Shown in pieces: positions 8,102 to 18,283 of a DNA stretch of 64,000 nt. This stretch comes from CAYFZO01 sp965226235. GTDB taxonomy: Bacteria > Pseudomonadota > Gammaproteobacteria > Poriferisulfidales > Oxydemutatoraceae. Each line of letters begins with the position of its first letter. Position 1 is the first letter of the stretch. The notes beneath the pieces are model-generated. The model worked only from the letters and a program-made list of their open reading frames with translations, was not told where the DNA came from and did no database searches. The stretch lies in the NCBI GenBank assembly GCA_965226235.1, contig OZ245335.1:868001-932000 (forward strand). The letters run 5' to 3'. The translations under genes were made by a program, and so were the position numbers.

Positions 8102-11100
8102 CTATTTGATCGTTTTCTCGGTGAAGCCAAGCGTGGTGGCGTTCTCGATCAGCGTCCGAACTTTCGCCTGATCCAGACCGGATGGAACTTCGGCATCGAT
8201 CTCGAGTGTCAGGATTACCTTGCTGCCGGGAAGGGTTGTGAGTTGCTCGACGACGGCCTCGATAATTTGATGGATGTCCCGCGCCGGGCGCTCCGATGAA
8301 ATCATCGCTGTGCCTATGAACCGGGTCGGTTTCGGTTCGGTTTGCTGGCCGTCGTCCGCCACGCCAGCATTGTTTTCCGGGGTCGGCACGCTACCCGAAT
8401 AGGACGGGTCGCCGCTTTGGCCACCGGTAGCTACTCGAGGTTGTGGGCGGCGCGCCTCGGCGATATCCGGCCTCACAATGAGGCTTTCACTGTCGATGAC
8501 CACATGGACGTTCACCGCATTATCTATCACGAGCCCTTGGTAGGTTCCGGCGGTCTCGTCCCAGCTTTCGGCATAGGCGAACACTCCCGGCAGCATGCTG
8601 CTGATGGCCGTGGCGACGGTCCTGGCAAGCACCGACCGGTCCTTCAACCGCGGCAGGTAGGTATAGCGGTTGAGGTACTCCTGAAGATCTTTCAGCGAGA
8701 GATGGTCCTTGTCCTTCCAGATATACCTCTGGAGTTCGCGATCCAGCCTTGCCGGGCCGAGCTCGGGCAGAAGGCCTTCCTCGTCGACCAGTCTCCTGCT
8801 CGCCCGTCCAAGAAGGCCGTCGCTAGCCGGCACCTTGCCCGGTACCCACGCGACATCGGCCTCCGCGTCGTCCTGTCTCGGATACAAGAGGTAGCACCAA
8901 GCCTCCTTGAGGCGGGTCTGCACGGTTTCGTTCGCTTCGGCCAATTTGGCCTTCGCGAGTATGCTGTCTCTTTGCGTCAGGTTGAGATGTTGCGTTTCGC
9001 GAACGATCCCATCCCACGCCAAGGCGCTGCGCATGGCCTCCTTGAGGTCGTCGAGTTGGCGTTTCTCGGCGGCGAGAAACACCAGCACATTGCGATAGAC
9101 ACGCGGCGTGCTTCCTCGTTGCGTCAAAATCTCCCGGGCCTCCGTCATCGCCGAGGATCCGTCGCGGCCGTTATGGGAATACGCGATACCCAGCACGATG
9201 GCACGCACGCCGCCCGCTTCGTCAGGCACCTCCGCGGAACTTCCGGGCGCCACCTGCACGGCATCGAAGTGGCCACGGTCACCGAGCCCGTTGATATAGG
9301 CCGCCAACAACTTGTCGATCTCCACCAGAACAAGCGCTTCCTCGACCTGTTCGGCCCGGTCGGCAGCGATACGGTTGAGGCTGACCGACATGGAATACCA
9401 GTAGCGGCCTTGATCGCTGTGCATGAACTGGGCACGGTTACCGAGCCGCCTGAGCGCATCGCCGAAGACCGCCGGTTTCTCCCCCGGCTGCACGACACCG
9501 AGATTGATCTGCTTGTCGTCGAGGCCTCTGTTTTCCTGCTGGTACGTCGGGGCCGTGCCCATGAAAATGGCGCGGGCAACCCGCCGGGTCGCGGAGCATC
9601 GGTTGAGATTGGGAGCCGACTGATCGATCTTGTAGGGGATCGACGCCGGGCCGTCAATATCGCCGGCGATGATCGATTGCCAGCTCACGTCGAGATAGTG
9701 AAGCAACTCCGATTCCACGCGCGCCGAAGCGACCGCCATGCTCCCCGGCATGATCATCGCCGAGGGATCGTTGTTCATCCACAGCTCGTGAATGGCCTGA
9801 GCCATCAATCGCAGTACGCCGCGGGTGCGTTGAAATCTGCTCCAAAGATCCCCAGCCCGCATAGAGCTGATCGAAAAGCTCCGGATGGATGGGGTAGGCT
9901 TTCTCCAGCTTGCGCCGATAGCCCTCATCGGCCGAGCCGCGCGGGAACTCGTTGGCGTTTTCCCGATAGAGCCGGGCGAACTGCTTCAGCGTGTTGTCCC
10001 GGTGGTGGAACCTGTCGCCGGGAATGTCCTTGAACAGCCGCCGGCGGACAATTTCATAGCTTTCTTCCTGCGAAGCCGGCCGCCAGGACGACTCGACCCG
10101 GGAGAAGGTCTGCTTGAGCCGGATCAACGCTTCCTGACCGCCCTCGCCGCCGACCTCGATCTGCGAAGCCGGAAGCGCGGCGACGAGCAAGGTGCCGGGG
10201 CTGGTCTTGACCGCTTCCGTCAATGACTGAACGAAGCTGAGATTGGCGTCGAAGGAGCCTGACGGCAGGCCGTCGGCCTTGTAGATCTGGCGCAGATAGG
10301 CGACCCACTCGTCGATCAGGATCAGGCAGGGGGAGCATTTCCTGAAAATCGTCTCCAGGATGTTCGACCCGGGCGCGATGCCCTTGGCGTCGTTCTCGGC
10401 GATCATGTCGAAAGCGTCCGCGCCGCCCAATTGCCAGACCATCTCGCCCCAGGTCGTGTGAATCTCGCGGCCGCCTTCTTGAGCGCTCACGTCCTGCGGG
10501 CCGCGCCACGTGCCGACCAGAACCGCCCGGTTGATGTGTTGCGGCACCGCCGCGTCGTGCTTCGAAAGCAATTGATCGAGACCGGGCAAGTCCCGCGCCA
10601 GCGTGCCTCCTGCCATATGATAAAGCGCCAGCATGGAGTGGGTCTTGCCGCCGCCGAAGTTGGTCTGAAGTTCGACCACCGGATCACCGCCCGTGCCGGA
10701 GAGTCTTTTGGCCGCGCCGACCAGAAGCGCGCCGAGTCCGTCGGTGAGGTATGTGCGGCCAAAGAACTCCCGCGGATCGCCGTATTCCGAAGGCGCGCTG
10801 CCAGCATGGACCTTTCCTAGATCGGCGGCGAACTCTGCCTGCAGGAAATCCCCGGTCGCGACGTCATGGTGCGGCTCGACAACCTCGCGCCAGGGCAGTA
10901 ACCCCCCAACCGTATCGATGGAAATCTCCGAGCGGCTGGTCTTGCGGCGCTCCTCGTTGCGCTGAAGCTCGGTGAACCTGGTGCGCAATATCGTGTTGCG
11001 CATCTTGCCAAGTTGTTCAGCCGGTGCCCCGGCCCCAATGGCTTCCATCAGGCGGCGCATGGAATCCAGCGCGCGCTCGGCGTCGTCATAGGTAAACGTC

Positions 11101-11396
11101 TCGTTGTGCGAGAGCTTGTTACGGACGGCGATCAGTTCGTTCACAATCGAGCGTTCGGCGCGTCCCAGCACGGCCTTGAACGCGTCTATCCAGAACCGGT
11201 CCATGGCGTTGAGCAGCATGGCTTGATCCCAGGCGATGTCGCCGTTGGGGTCGGCGTGCAGCCGAAGTTTTTCGGCAACCTGAACCTGCCAGTGGCCAGT
11301 CAACGCGCTTTCCAGCCGCTTTTCCACAAACGGGGTCAGTGCTTCCGGCAGCATTTCCATGCCCTCGAATACGTATTGGCGGGTGCTCTTGTCCAT
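8102..11396 (-). pseudogene. HEPN-DUF499 ATPase of a DNA-modification defence system, frameshifted
   Basis: The N-terminal part runs from ATG 11396, preceded by a strong ribosome site (AAAGGAGATATAGCGC), and the C-terminal part ends at 8102. The frame changes near 9840: GWGSLE should continue as RFQRTRGVLRLMAQAIHELW, which lies in another frame. Restored, the protein would have about 1097 residues, normal for DUF499. The first 120 residues look like a Swt1-type HEPN domain with an R-N-K-L-S-H (Rx4H) RNase motif. An ATPase follows with NFGGGKTHSM as Walker A and ILIDEW as Walker B. DUF499 proteins accompany DUF1156 methyltransferases in predicted phage-defence operons. A one-base sequencing error cannot be excluded. 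Confidence 0.8.
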
Positions 11397-11464
11397 GCGC
11401 TATATCTCCTTTCTCATTGCCGTCGGTGCGCCTTATCCGTTGTCGTTCAGAAGCGAATGCGTGG

Positions 11465-13216
11465 TCATCGACTTCCTCGCCGGGCCTCGAAATACTCGAC
11501 CAGCGCCGACCGGCCGACGATATCGATAATCCGCACGCACAGTCCGGTCCCTTCGGCATCGATCAATTGCAGTTCCTCGCCGGGGATGAAGTGTACCGGC
11601 TGTTGTTTGCCCTCGTCGATCGCGATATTCGACGCGTAGAGATAGGTCCGGTCATGGGTGTCGCGTATGGGATTCAGCCTGCCCTTCAACCCTGGAAGAT
11701 GACCGGTCGCCTCTGAAAAAATAACACTCCCGCCTTTCGGCAAGGCAGCGAGGTCGATCGCAAGCGCTCGTTCGCTCGGTGTCCACCCCCGCTCCAGATG
11801 CGCGGCATGTCCCGGCGCGGACGCGAACACCGTCATGGGCAACTGCGTCATGTGCAGATCGACTGCCGCCTCGCCTTGGTCGTCCGTGGTTGCACGCTTC
11901 CAGGTCTTGTTCGGAAACAGGAGAAGGAGATCGGCACCCGACAAGGGCCGTCCGCCGGATCGCACCGAGATGACGGTACGGGCGGGACCCCATTCCTGCA
12001 TCGCCGCGGGAATGATAAGAAGGACTTCCGAATCGTCGATGACCCGGTACTCGGGATATTTTCCGCACAGTTCCCATGTTTCGCGTCGGATAATGGAGAC
12101 ACCGTCGCCGCGGCGCTCCATATAGTAACGCCTGTCTTCGCCGCCACGGATCCCGCCGACAGGCATCCGCGCGAATATGGAGGTCAGGGCCTCGTTGCGG
12201 GTCGACTGCCGTGAGGCCATGCTCTCCACGGTCAGGTTGTTCGGCAAGGAACCGGGCGACTGAATCTCCAGGCGGTCGTCGAACATCGACAGGCGAATCT
12301 TGCTTCCCCTTATGGAATAGTCGCGATGGACCACCGCGTTGACCAATGCCTCGAACAGGGCTTTTTCGCTGTACTGGGGCAGATCCGAACGGGCCGGATC
12401 CTTGCGTGCCGCGACCTGCATGTTTCTGGCGGCGAACGCAACGGCGTCGGTGATCTGTTCGTTCAGCGGGCCGGTGATTTCCCGGGCATCGATCTGGTCC
12501 GATGTACGGTCTCCGCCCCGGTATCTGGTCGCTGTGATGCAGGCGTTGGGGAACCATTCTTCTGGGTTCTGGGTGCACAACAACACGCCAGCGACGGTGG
12601 CACGAAGAACCCCGGCCTCGTCGTCTTCCAGCAGAGCCAGTTTCCCGAGCGCCGCCTCGGGGTCGGCCGCGCCCTCGGCGCTCAGCAACGGTTTCCAGAG
12701 CGCCTCGGCCAATGTCTTGAACCCGGTTTCCGGTACCGGCTGCTTGTCGAACCACAGAAAGCGGGCCTGCGACCGCCGTTGCACCAGGCGCAACCGCTCG
12801 TCACCGACCATGAGCTGCTTCGAAGCGCCGACGCGGATGTAATCCCCGCCAGGGCTCCCATGCACCGAATCGCTCTGGGGCACCTCGGCCAGCAGCACCA
12901 GCTTGCCGTCGGGCAGTTCCTTGTGATGTGTGCGGATGAGAACGGGCGGCTTGATCGTATCGGTGCTCACCTCGACCAGAAGGGAGTCCAGGTTCGCGAT
13001 TTGTGCGCGCGACATGCCGATGACGGTGCCGTCGTCGGCAACGCCGGCGAGCACCACGCCCCCGGCGGCGTTGGCGAAGGCCGCGATTTCGTTCGCCCAG
13101 TCGTCACGGGTCGGTCCTTTCGGACGATCCCCGGCAAACTCGACCTGCTTGAACCCCCAGCCGCTGTCCTCGCCCGACCGCAGCCGGCTTTCGATTTCTT
13201 CAACGCGGTAGTCCAT
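11465..13216 (-). CDS. AlbA_2/Schlafen-type ATP-binding protein of the DUF499-DUF1156 module
   Basis: 583 residues from the ATG at 13216, four bases after the methyltransferase stop codon. Residues about 10-130 form an AlbA_2 (Schlafen-like) domain: FKQVEFAG and IAAFANAAGGVVLAGVADDG. A RecG-like or HATPase_4 region follows, with KALFEALVNAVVHRDYSIRG and FDDRLEIQSPGSLP. An extra C-terminal stretch of about 170 residues has Ig-like or carboxypeptidase-regulatory character. Related proteins are linked to nucleic-acid cleavage or regulation in defence. It closely resembles the protein at 54420-55682 in the BREX locus (both have NMQVAARK and HRDYS). Sixty-eight bases separate it from the DUF499 gene. 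Confidence 0.75.
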   Translation of the reverse strand: MDYRVEEIESRLRSGEDSGWGFKQVEFAGDRPKGPTRDDWANEIAAFANAAGGVVLAGVADDGTVIGMSRAQIANLDSLLVEVSTDTIKPPVLIRTHHKELPDGKLVLLAEVPQSDSVHGSPGGDYIRVGASKQLMVGDERLRLVQRRSQARFLWFDKQPVPETGFKTLAEALWKPLLSAEGAADPEAALGKLALLEDDEAGVLRATVAGVLLCTQNPEEWFPNACITATRYRGGDRTSDQIDAREITGPLNEQITDAVAFAARNMQVAARKDPARSDLPQYSEKALFEALVNAVVHRDYSIRGSKIRLSMFDDRLEIQSPGSLPNNLTVESMASRQSTRNEALTSIFARMPVGGIRGGEDRRYYMERRGDGVSIIRRETWELCGKYPEYRVIDDSEVLLIIPAAMQEWGPARTVISVRSGGRPLSGADLLLLFPNKTWKRATTDDQGEAAVDLHMTQLPMTVFASAPGHAAHLERGWTPSERALAIDLAALPKGGSVIFSEATGHLPGLKGRLNPIRDTHDRTYLYASNIAIDEGKQQPVHFIPGEELQLIDAEGTGLCVRIIDIVGRSALVEYFEARRGSR

Positions 13217-13220
13217 GCCG

Positions 13221-16016
13221 CTACAACCCCAGCGACCCTTGCCGGTCGCCACGTGTGTCGTGGATCGCCGCCGCCTGGCGGGTCAGTTCCGACCATACCG
13301 CGATCAGGCCGTTATAGGGTGCCGCCTCACCGACGTTCCGCCGCTTGTTGGAGCAGATGTCATACAGGCAATAGGCGAGGTCCTTGGCGGCATCCGCATG
13401 GTCGGGACCGATCTTCCGGAGAAGAAGTGCCGCTGCCTGCTCGCCGCCTTGTTCCAGTTCGCGGATCAGATGCTGGCAGCATTCCCACACCGTCAGGTGG
13501 GCATCGGCCGCAGGGTCCCAACCGGCGTCGATCTCTTCGCGCTTGAGGATGCGGACCTTGCCGGCGGTGCTTTCCACGATCCCGGCATGCTTCACGCTGT
13601 CGACCGAGATGCCGCGTGCCGTGGCGATGCTGTTCGCGCTACCGTAGTCGCTCGCGGCCATGCCATTCTGCTGGAACCAGGTAATGGCGAAACGGGTATT
13701 GGCATCGAACTCGCCCTGGATGTCGCCCAGATACTCGTCGAGCTCGCGGTTGATGAGTTGCAACGCGGTCTTTACGGTCATCGAGCTGTCGTCGGCTTCC
13801 AGCACAGCCTTGCAGCGGCTGAAGATGCCCATGCCCGGACCGATGGCCGATTGGGCCATATCGGCCGGGGAAATGTTAGCCTTTTGCAGTTCCTCGATTG
13901 CCGGCGGCAGTTCTTCTTTGAGGGCTCGGATAAACTCGGCGCGGCTGATGGTCTCGGCATTGTCTTCCCGCTTGCGGCAGACGAGGACGATGGAATTGGC
14001 GAGGGCGTTTGTACCCGAAGCGATCGTTCGGGCTGCTCTTTCTGTCCGAACTGGCCAAGTGCCGACGACTGCATAACCGGCTTCAAGAACGGCTTGCAGA
14101 AAGGTCGCCCAGCCGGTTGAACTGATCCCTTCTTGGGCAATCTCACTCTGTTTGAAGGCGTAATAAATAGTGGCGGGATAGTCGTTTCCTGACTGCTTGG
14201 AAAGCTGAGATATTGCGCCGGTCATCCCAGAAAGGAAGAAAGTCTCCGCCTGCGTCTTCCCACCATGCCGGTACGGTGTTGCGACAAGCTCTTCGGACTT
14301 AGGGACGGAGATCGTCTCAGTCAACGAAGGATACACGTTTTTCGCATTTCGCCTCAACCATACATAGAAGTAGTCGGACAAATCAGCGTAGCCGATATTA
14401 TCGTAGTATGGGGGATCAGTGGAAATCACTGCGCCGGAAGGCAATGTCACTTGTTGAGCGTCGTGTTGTTGCATTTCACCTGAATTACCCGGCCGAAATG
14501 TCTCCATTGCCTTTGAAATCCAATCGAGCGCACCACCTATATTTCCTGTGCTTTCACTGAAAAAATTACACTCTGCAAAGTCCCAAGTCATTGGGATTGC
14601 TTGGCGCGCAAATGTGAATCGTATGAAACCGCCGCTCGACCATGTAGCGATACTGCTGCCCACGTCTGCGAGGCGATCAATAGCAAACGCCAAGTAAACA
14701 CTCACCGCCTCGGCATAGGCTTTGGCGCTTGTGCCGCCGTCGCGCAGAGGGGTCGGATCGTCAGAAAGACCAGCGGCCAGCGCATCGCGCTCGATCCCGG
14801 CTCGCGCCTCGTGCACCAGGTCGCTGAAAGTGGTCAGTGCCACTAACTGGCGGTCGGTGAAGAGATCGCCGAAGGTGGTCATGCCGTAGTCAGGCGGCGA
14901 GAACCAGCGCGGGTTATCCGGTTGGAGTGTTTCAGGTTTCCACTCGGGCGTTGCAGAAAGTGCGATCTGCGTATGATCGCCCGTCGGCTCGACAAAAACA
15001 CGTGCCCGCTTCCCTTCGGCGACGATGGCGATTAGGGTTTGCCCCAATTCGCCTGCCTTGCCTTTGGCCTTCACATAGTCCGGAGTGATCGCCGTATATG
15101 ACAGCAGACAGCGGAAATGCGCCCCGCGCGCGGCCTTCGTCCCCGCCCTGGCCGTCGCGATCTCCTCCTTCGTACCACCCTTTCGGATGCGATAGGTGAT
15201 CGTCTTTGCCGCCTTGTCCACGATGGGCTCGATCCAGGCTTCCCTGCCCGCCTTGGAACTCAGCAGGAAACTCGACGCGATGGGCACCTGCACATCCCCG
15301 AACGCCGGGTCCGGGCTGGGCACCGTGCGTGACCATATCCAGGCAATCACGGTCGCCTTGCCACCGCCTTGCTCTTTCGGCAGATCCACTTGCGGGTATA
15401 GATGGCCGATACGTTCGAACGCCTGTTCGCGCATCCATTCGCCGTAGTATTTCACATCTTCGGCAAGGCCCTCGGCGTTGCGATAGTGGTTGCGGTCCTT
15501 GGCGCGCGGATGCACCGGCTCCCGGTCCTTGAACTTCGGCGGAATCTCGATCATCGCCTTGCCGATCATTACCGCGACAGGATTGAGATCGCTACCGTAA
15601 GCGGGCAGGCCCAGACGCTGGGCTTCCAGCGGAATAGAGCCCCCGCCAGAGAACGGATCGTAGACCGGCGGAAGATCTCCGCCGCAACTCTTGCGGATCT
15701 CGGCGCGGGCGCGCTCCAGCACTTCTTCGTTGGTGGAATTCTTCCAAACCACCAGTTCTTCGATGATATCGAAGAGCCGTTTGCGCTCTTCGTCCACGGC
15801 CTCCACGGTCGGGAATTTGTCGGGGTGGCTGGAGGGATCGTCGACCAACTGCGCGAACAGCACCGCCCGGCACGCCGCCAGCGGCCGCCGCGCCCACCAC
15901 AGGTGCAGCGTCGAGGGATGCCCGTGACGAATGGACTTTTCCCGTGCCGAAGCGGCGTTGATCGCCTCCAGCGGGATCGCGACCTCAATGAGTTTCTTTC
16001 GCCCACCGTCCGTCAC
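13221..16016 (-). CDS. DUF1156 adenine-type DNA methyltransferase
   Basis: 931 residues, starting at GTG 16016 (VTDGGRKKLIEVAIPLEAIN). The N-terminal DUF1156 region contains HPSTLHLWWARRPLAACRAV. The SAM-binding motif I is DPFSGGGSIPLE (120-131), followed by GSDLNPVAVMIGKAM. The catalytic DPPYYDNIGY (534-543) is of the amino-methyltransferase type. In related clusters this enzyme marks host DNA while helicase and ATPase partners act on unmodified invaders. It is intact, whereas two neighbouring genes are broken. It is co-directional with the AlbA_2 and DUF499 genes and forms the core of the operon. Confidence 0.85.
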   Translation of the reverse strand: MTDGGRKKLIEVAIPLEAINAASAREKSIRHGHPSTLHLWWARRPLAACRAVLFAQLVDDPSSHPDKFPTVEAVDEERKRLFDIIEELVVWKNSTNEEVLERARAEIRKSCGGDLPPVYDPFSGGGSIPLEAQRLGLPAYGSDLNPVAVMIGKAMIEIPPKFKDREPVHPRAKDRNHYRNAEGLAEDVKYYGEWMREQAFERIGHLYPQVDLPKEQGGGKATVIAWIWSRTVPSPDPAFGDVQVPIASSFLLSSKAGREAWIEPIVDKAAKTITYRIRKGGTKEEIATARAGTKAARGAHFRCLLSYTAITPDYVKAKGKAGELGQTLIAIVAEGKRARVFVEPTGDHTQIALSATPEWKPETLQPDNPRWFSPPDYGMTTFGDLFTDRQLVALTTFSDLVHEARAGIERDALAAGLSDDPTPLRDGGTSAKAYAEAVSVYLAFAIDRLADVGSSIATWSSGGFIRFTFARQAIPMTWDFAECNFFSESTGNIGGALDWISKAMETFRPGNSGEMQQHDAQQVTLPSGAVISTDPPYYDNIGYADLSDYFYVWLRRNAKNVYPSLTETISVPKSEELVATPYRHGGKTQAETFFLSGMTGAISQLSKQSGNDYPATIYYAFKQSEIAQEGISSTGWATFLQAVLEAGYAVVGTWPVRTERAARTIASGTNALANSIVLVCRKREDNAETISRAEFIRALKEELPPAIEELQKANISPADMAQSAIGPGMGIFSRCKAVLEADDSSMTVKTALQLINRELDEYLGDIQGEFDANTRFAITWFQQNGMAASDYGSANSIATARGISVDSVKHAGIVESTAGKVRILKREEIDAGWDPAADAHLTVWECCQHLIRELEQGGEQAAALLLRKIGPDHADAAKDLAYCLYDICSNKRRNVGEAAPYNGLIAVWSELTRQAAAIHDTRGDRQGSLGL

Positions 16017-16064
16017 GGTCTAAGCGCCTTAATCAACAGGTCACCACATCTGATAGTTTCAATC

Positions 16065-16100
16065 TTTCCCACACTCCCACGCTTTCCCACACTCCCACGC
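16065..16100. repeat. Perfect 18-bp tandem duplication
   Basis: The unit tttcccacactcccacgc occurs twice without a gap (16065-16082 and 16083-16100) in the 100-bp region upstream of the methyltransferase start. It could be a replication-slippage product or a protein-binding site for the promoter there; nothing decides between them. Confidence 0.8.
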
Positions 16101-16116
16101 AGTTCAATTTTCTCCT

Positions 16117-16485
16117 TTAGAAGCTTCTTGAGAGCGACCCTATAATAGATCTCTTATGTACCAAAACTGGGACAAATCGAAGCTTGAGACCCGGTGGCAG
16201 TAGATCCGCTGCCAGTTCAGCGCCGCCCCTAAGCTGCTTCGCCACGCGAGTAGCACTACCAACACTACCACCCTTCAACTCGATAGGTGCCACCCATGTC
16301 GTCTTGTCTTCTTCGCTCACGAACAGATAGTCGCAGCGTGTTTCGTTCTTAAGTCCGAGCGCCCCGCAGTCCATATCAACGATGACACGGTTAGGCGGCG
16401 TGCCGTCCAAACAGAACTTTGCACCGATCTCTATCGCATCGCGTGGTATGGCAGCAATCAGGAACCTTCTTGGCCAATTCTGCAA
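16117..16485 (-). CDS. Small nuclease-like partner of the AAA ATPase
   Basis: 122 residues with a TTG start at 16485. The middle reads CDYLFVSEEDKTTWVAPIELKGG, with the acidic and E-x-K spacing of a PD-(D/E)XK fold, so a nuclease is possible. A short protein of this sort often follows a DUF3696- or OLD-like AAA ATPase, as here. It lies 10 bp after the ATPase stop codon and in the same reading frame, so readthrough of one TGA would fuse the two. The start codon is uncertain. If the pair was a defence unit, the broken ATPase has probably disabled it. Confidence 0.5.
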   Translation of the reverse strand: MQNWPRRFLIAAIPRDAIEIGAKFCLDGTPPNRVIVDMDCGALGLKNETRCDYLFVSEEDKTTWVAPIELKGGSVGSATRVAKQLRGGAELAADLLPPGLKLRFVPVLVHKRSIIGSLSRSF

Positions 16486-16494
16486 CCGATCCCA

Positions 16495-18041
16495 TCATTT
16501 GGCTTCTTCATGCTGGGTGCGTCTGAAGATGCTCACATTTTCGTTGTACAGTTCTTCACTGACTGCATCGAAATCGGTCGGATAGAGGCCGGTTTCATCA
16601 TCCATTTTTATTTTCTCCACCACCGAGCCTCTTGGGCGTTTCTTTTGTTTGAACAGCCATGCTCCCACCTGGTCCGGTTCAAGTGCAAACTTGCCACTGG
16701 CCATCTTCTCGCGTTCGGCCACCGGGAGCTTGGATCGCCGAACAATATTGGCGAGCTCCTCAAGCACCCACTCACTGTGCGTGGTAACGATCACCCTGAT
16801 ACCGGCGTGAACGAGCGCGGCAAGCTGGCGGGTGAATTCAACCTGCATGGCCGGATGCAGGTGCGATTCCGGTTCCTCGACAATCAGCACGTTCCCGGGC
16901 CTGACCATGTGGCGCAGATACAGCACCACCGGCGCAAGTTCTGAAACCATCGATGAAGCGTGCATCAAGGGCAGGCTTTCGCTTTCCTTCCATCCCTTGG
17001 GCCTGTAATTGAAGTGCGGGTAGCCGATTGCCTCCGATCTATCGACCTCTATCGATCCGCCGAGAATGGCTTTTTCGATAGGCGTGCCGAGATCGTCTCC
17101 AGGCTTGCGCCGTCCATACGATGAACGGCCGAGTTCGGTCAACTGTTTGAGAAAATCCGCCAGAACACCCGAAAGCATCGGTGTGCGTGCGTGCCGGACG
17201 CAGCCCTGTCATTGCCGCATTCTTGATCAGGGTGCTGACGACCACGTTGTACGCATGCATGAGGCCGGTCCGGCCAGCGGGGAGATAAAACGCCGGTAGG
17301 TCCAAGGGGCCGACGATCTGGGGGCGAACATGATTGGTTAAGGCCTCTATTAGCTTCCATGCAAAAAAAATCGTCCGTTCTTCCCCACGATCACTTGGCG
17401 AGGATCATTTCCATCGCCACGTGGTGCAAATACCCGACCAAGTCATCGTCATTGGTGCCCCCGAGCCGCATCTGGGTGCCATCGGGGATTATTGCCTTGA
17501 ACTCGCTCGCACCTGTGCTAATCGTTAATTGGTAGTCGATAGGCACCAATTTATTCTCGTTATGTGTGCGGAACATAATTTGTGCCGCCCCCTTGGTGCC
17601 TTTACGAATCAAGTCCACAACTTCGATGCCAAAGCAGCGACCGATTTCCTTACCTATATCGCCGGCCTGCCCACCCAATTCGGAACAAATGGCGTCCACA
17701 ACCGACCCAGGCAGAATAATGCCCTCGTCCGACAGCAGCTTCCCCTTGTCCTCCAACATTTGTTTTGCAAATGCGGTCATGGAACTGAGGGTTTTCCTCG
17801 GAAGTTTCCTGCCGCGAAGAAACGCCAGGGAATTTACCGGGGGATGCCAAATTCCGGACCAATCTTCAACACTACTGAAATGCCGGTGCAGTGCATAGAT
17901 CAGAATCGCCAGATAGGATTTGCCGGTATTGCTCGGCCCAACGAACACCGTCAAAGGGCGCAAATCGATCTTGGCTTCGACAATGGGCCCGAAATTCGTC
18001 ACTTCGAGTTCAAGGGAACCTTGGTCGAACCGATCGTTCAT
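16495..18041 (-). pseudogene. AAA (SMC/OLD-like) ATPase with two frameshifts
   Basis: Three adjoining frames make one protein of about 514 residues. The N part (18041 to about 17394) has Walker A GPSNTGKSYLAILIYALHRH. At about 17394 the frame shifts (MEMILA then SDRGEERTIFFAWKLIEALT). Near 17180, in a cacgcacgcacac tract, it shifts again into MLSGVLADFLKQLTELG. The C part carries VLIVEEPESHLHPAMQ (Walker B, D-loop) and VIVTTHSEWVLEEL (switch His), as in AAA_15, OLD and DUF3696 proteins. These ATPases work with small nuclease partners, and one candidate follows. Two indels in one gene make real decay more likely than a single read error. Confidence 0.8.
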
Positions 18042-18141
18042 GTCCTCTCCTCCATAACTCGCTGCACGTCGACCCGTGGCCGCTTAATACTCGCTTCCAC
18101 AGGGTATCGCATCTTAACGGGCATCTTCGCGCATTTTTGAA

Positions 18142-18265
18142 TCATGACGGCCTCTCTGCTCGCTCGATCAACCGCTTCAGGTTGAACTGGATGGCGTCTT
18201 GGTCGAAGCGCGGTAGCGCGCTCGTGTTCATCCAAGGCACCCCGGACGTAGCGCGGCGTATCCGT
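18142..18265 (-). repeat. Copy of the helicase 3' end; left border of the ParA-PIN cassette
   Basis: Bases 18142-18208 match 20811-20877, the last codons and stop of the helicase gene, with a single difference; similarity fades out by about 18265. On the minus strand it reads FDQDAIQFNLKRLIERAERPS and a stop. The remaining upstream part of the gene is missing. The two copies flank exactly the block of ParA, small ORF, PIN and unknown gene. Confidence 0.8.
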
Positions 18266-18283
18266 AGAGTCGCCTCCTGTTTT

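Noticed and set aside
8342..10033. A 563-codon open frame on the plus strand opposite the DUF499 gene
   Set aside because: It mirrors the GC-rich antisense of DUF499, crosses its frameshift, and shows no known domain; the minus-strand frames carry clear DUF499 motifs.
12326..13546. A 406-codon plus-strand open frame
   Set aside because: It spans the boundary of two well-supported minus-strand genes and has shadow-like composition rich in Arg, Pro and Gly.
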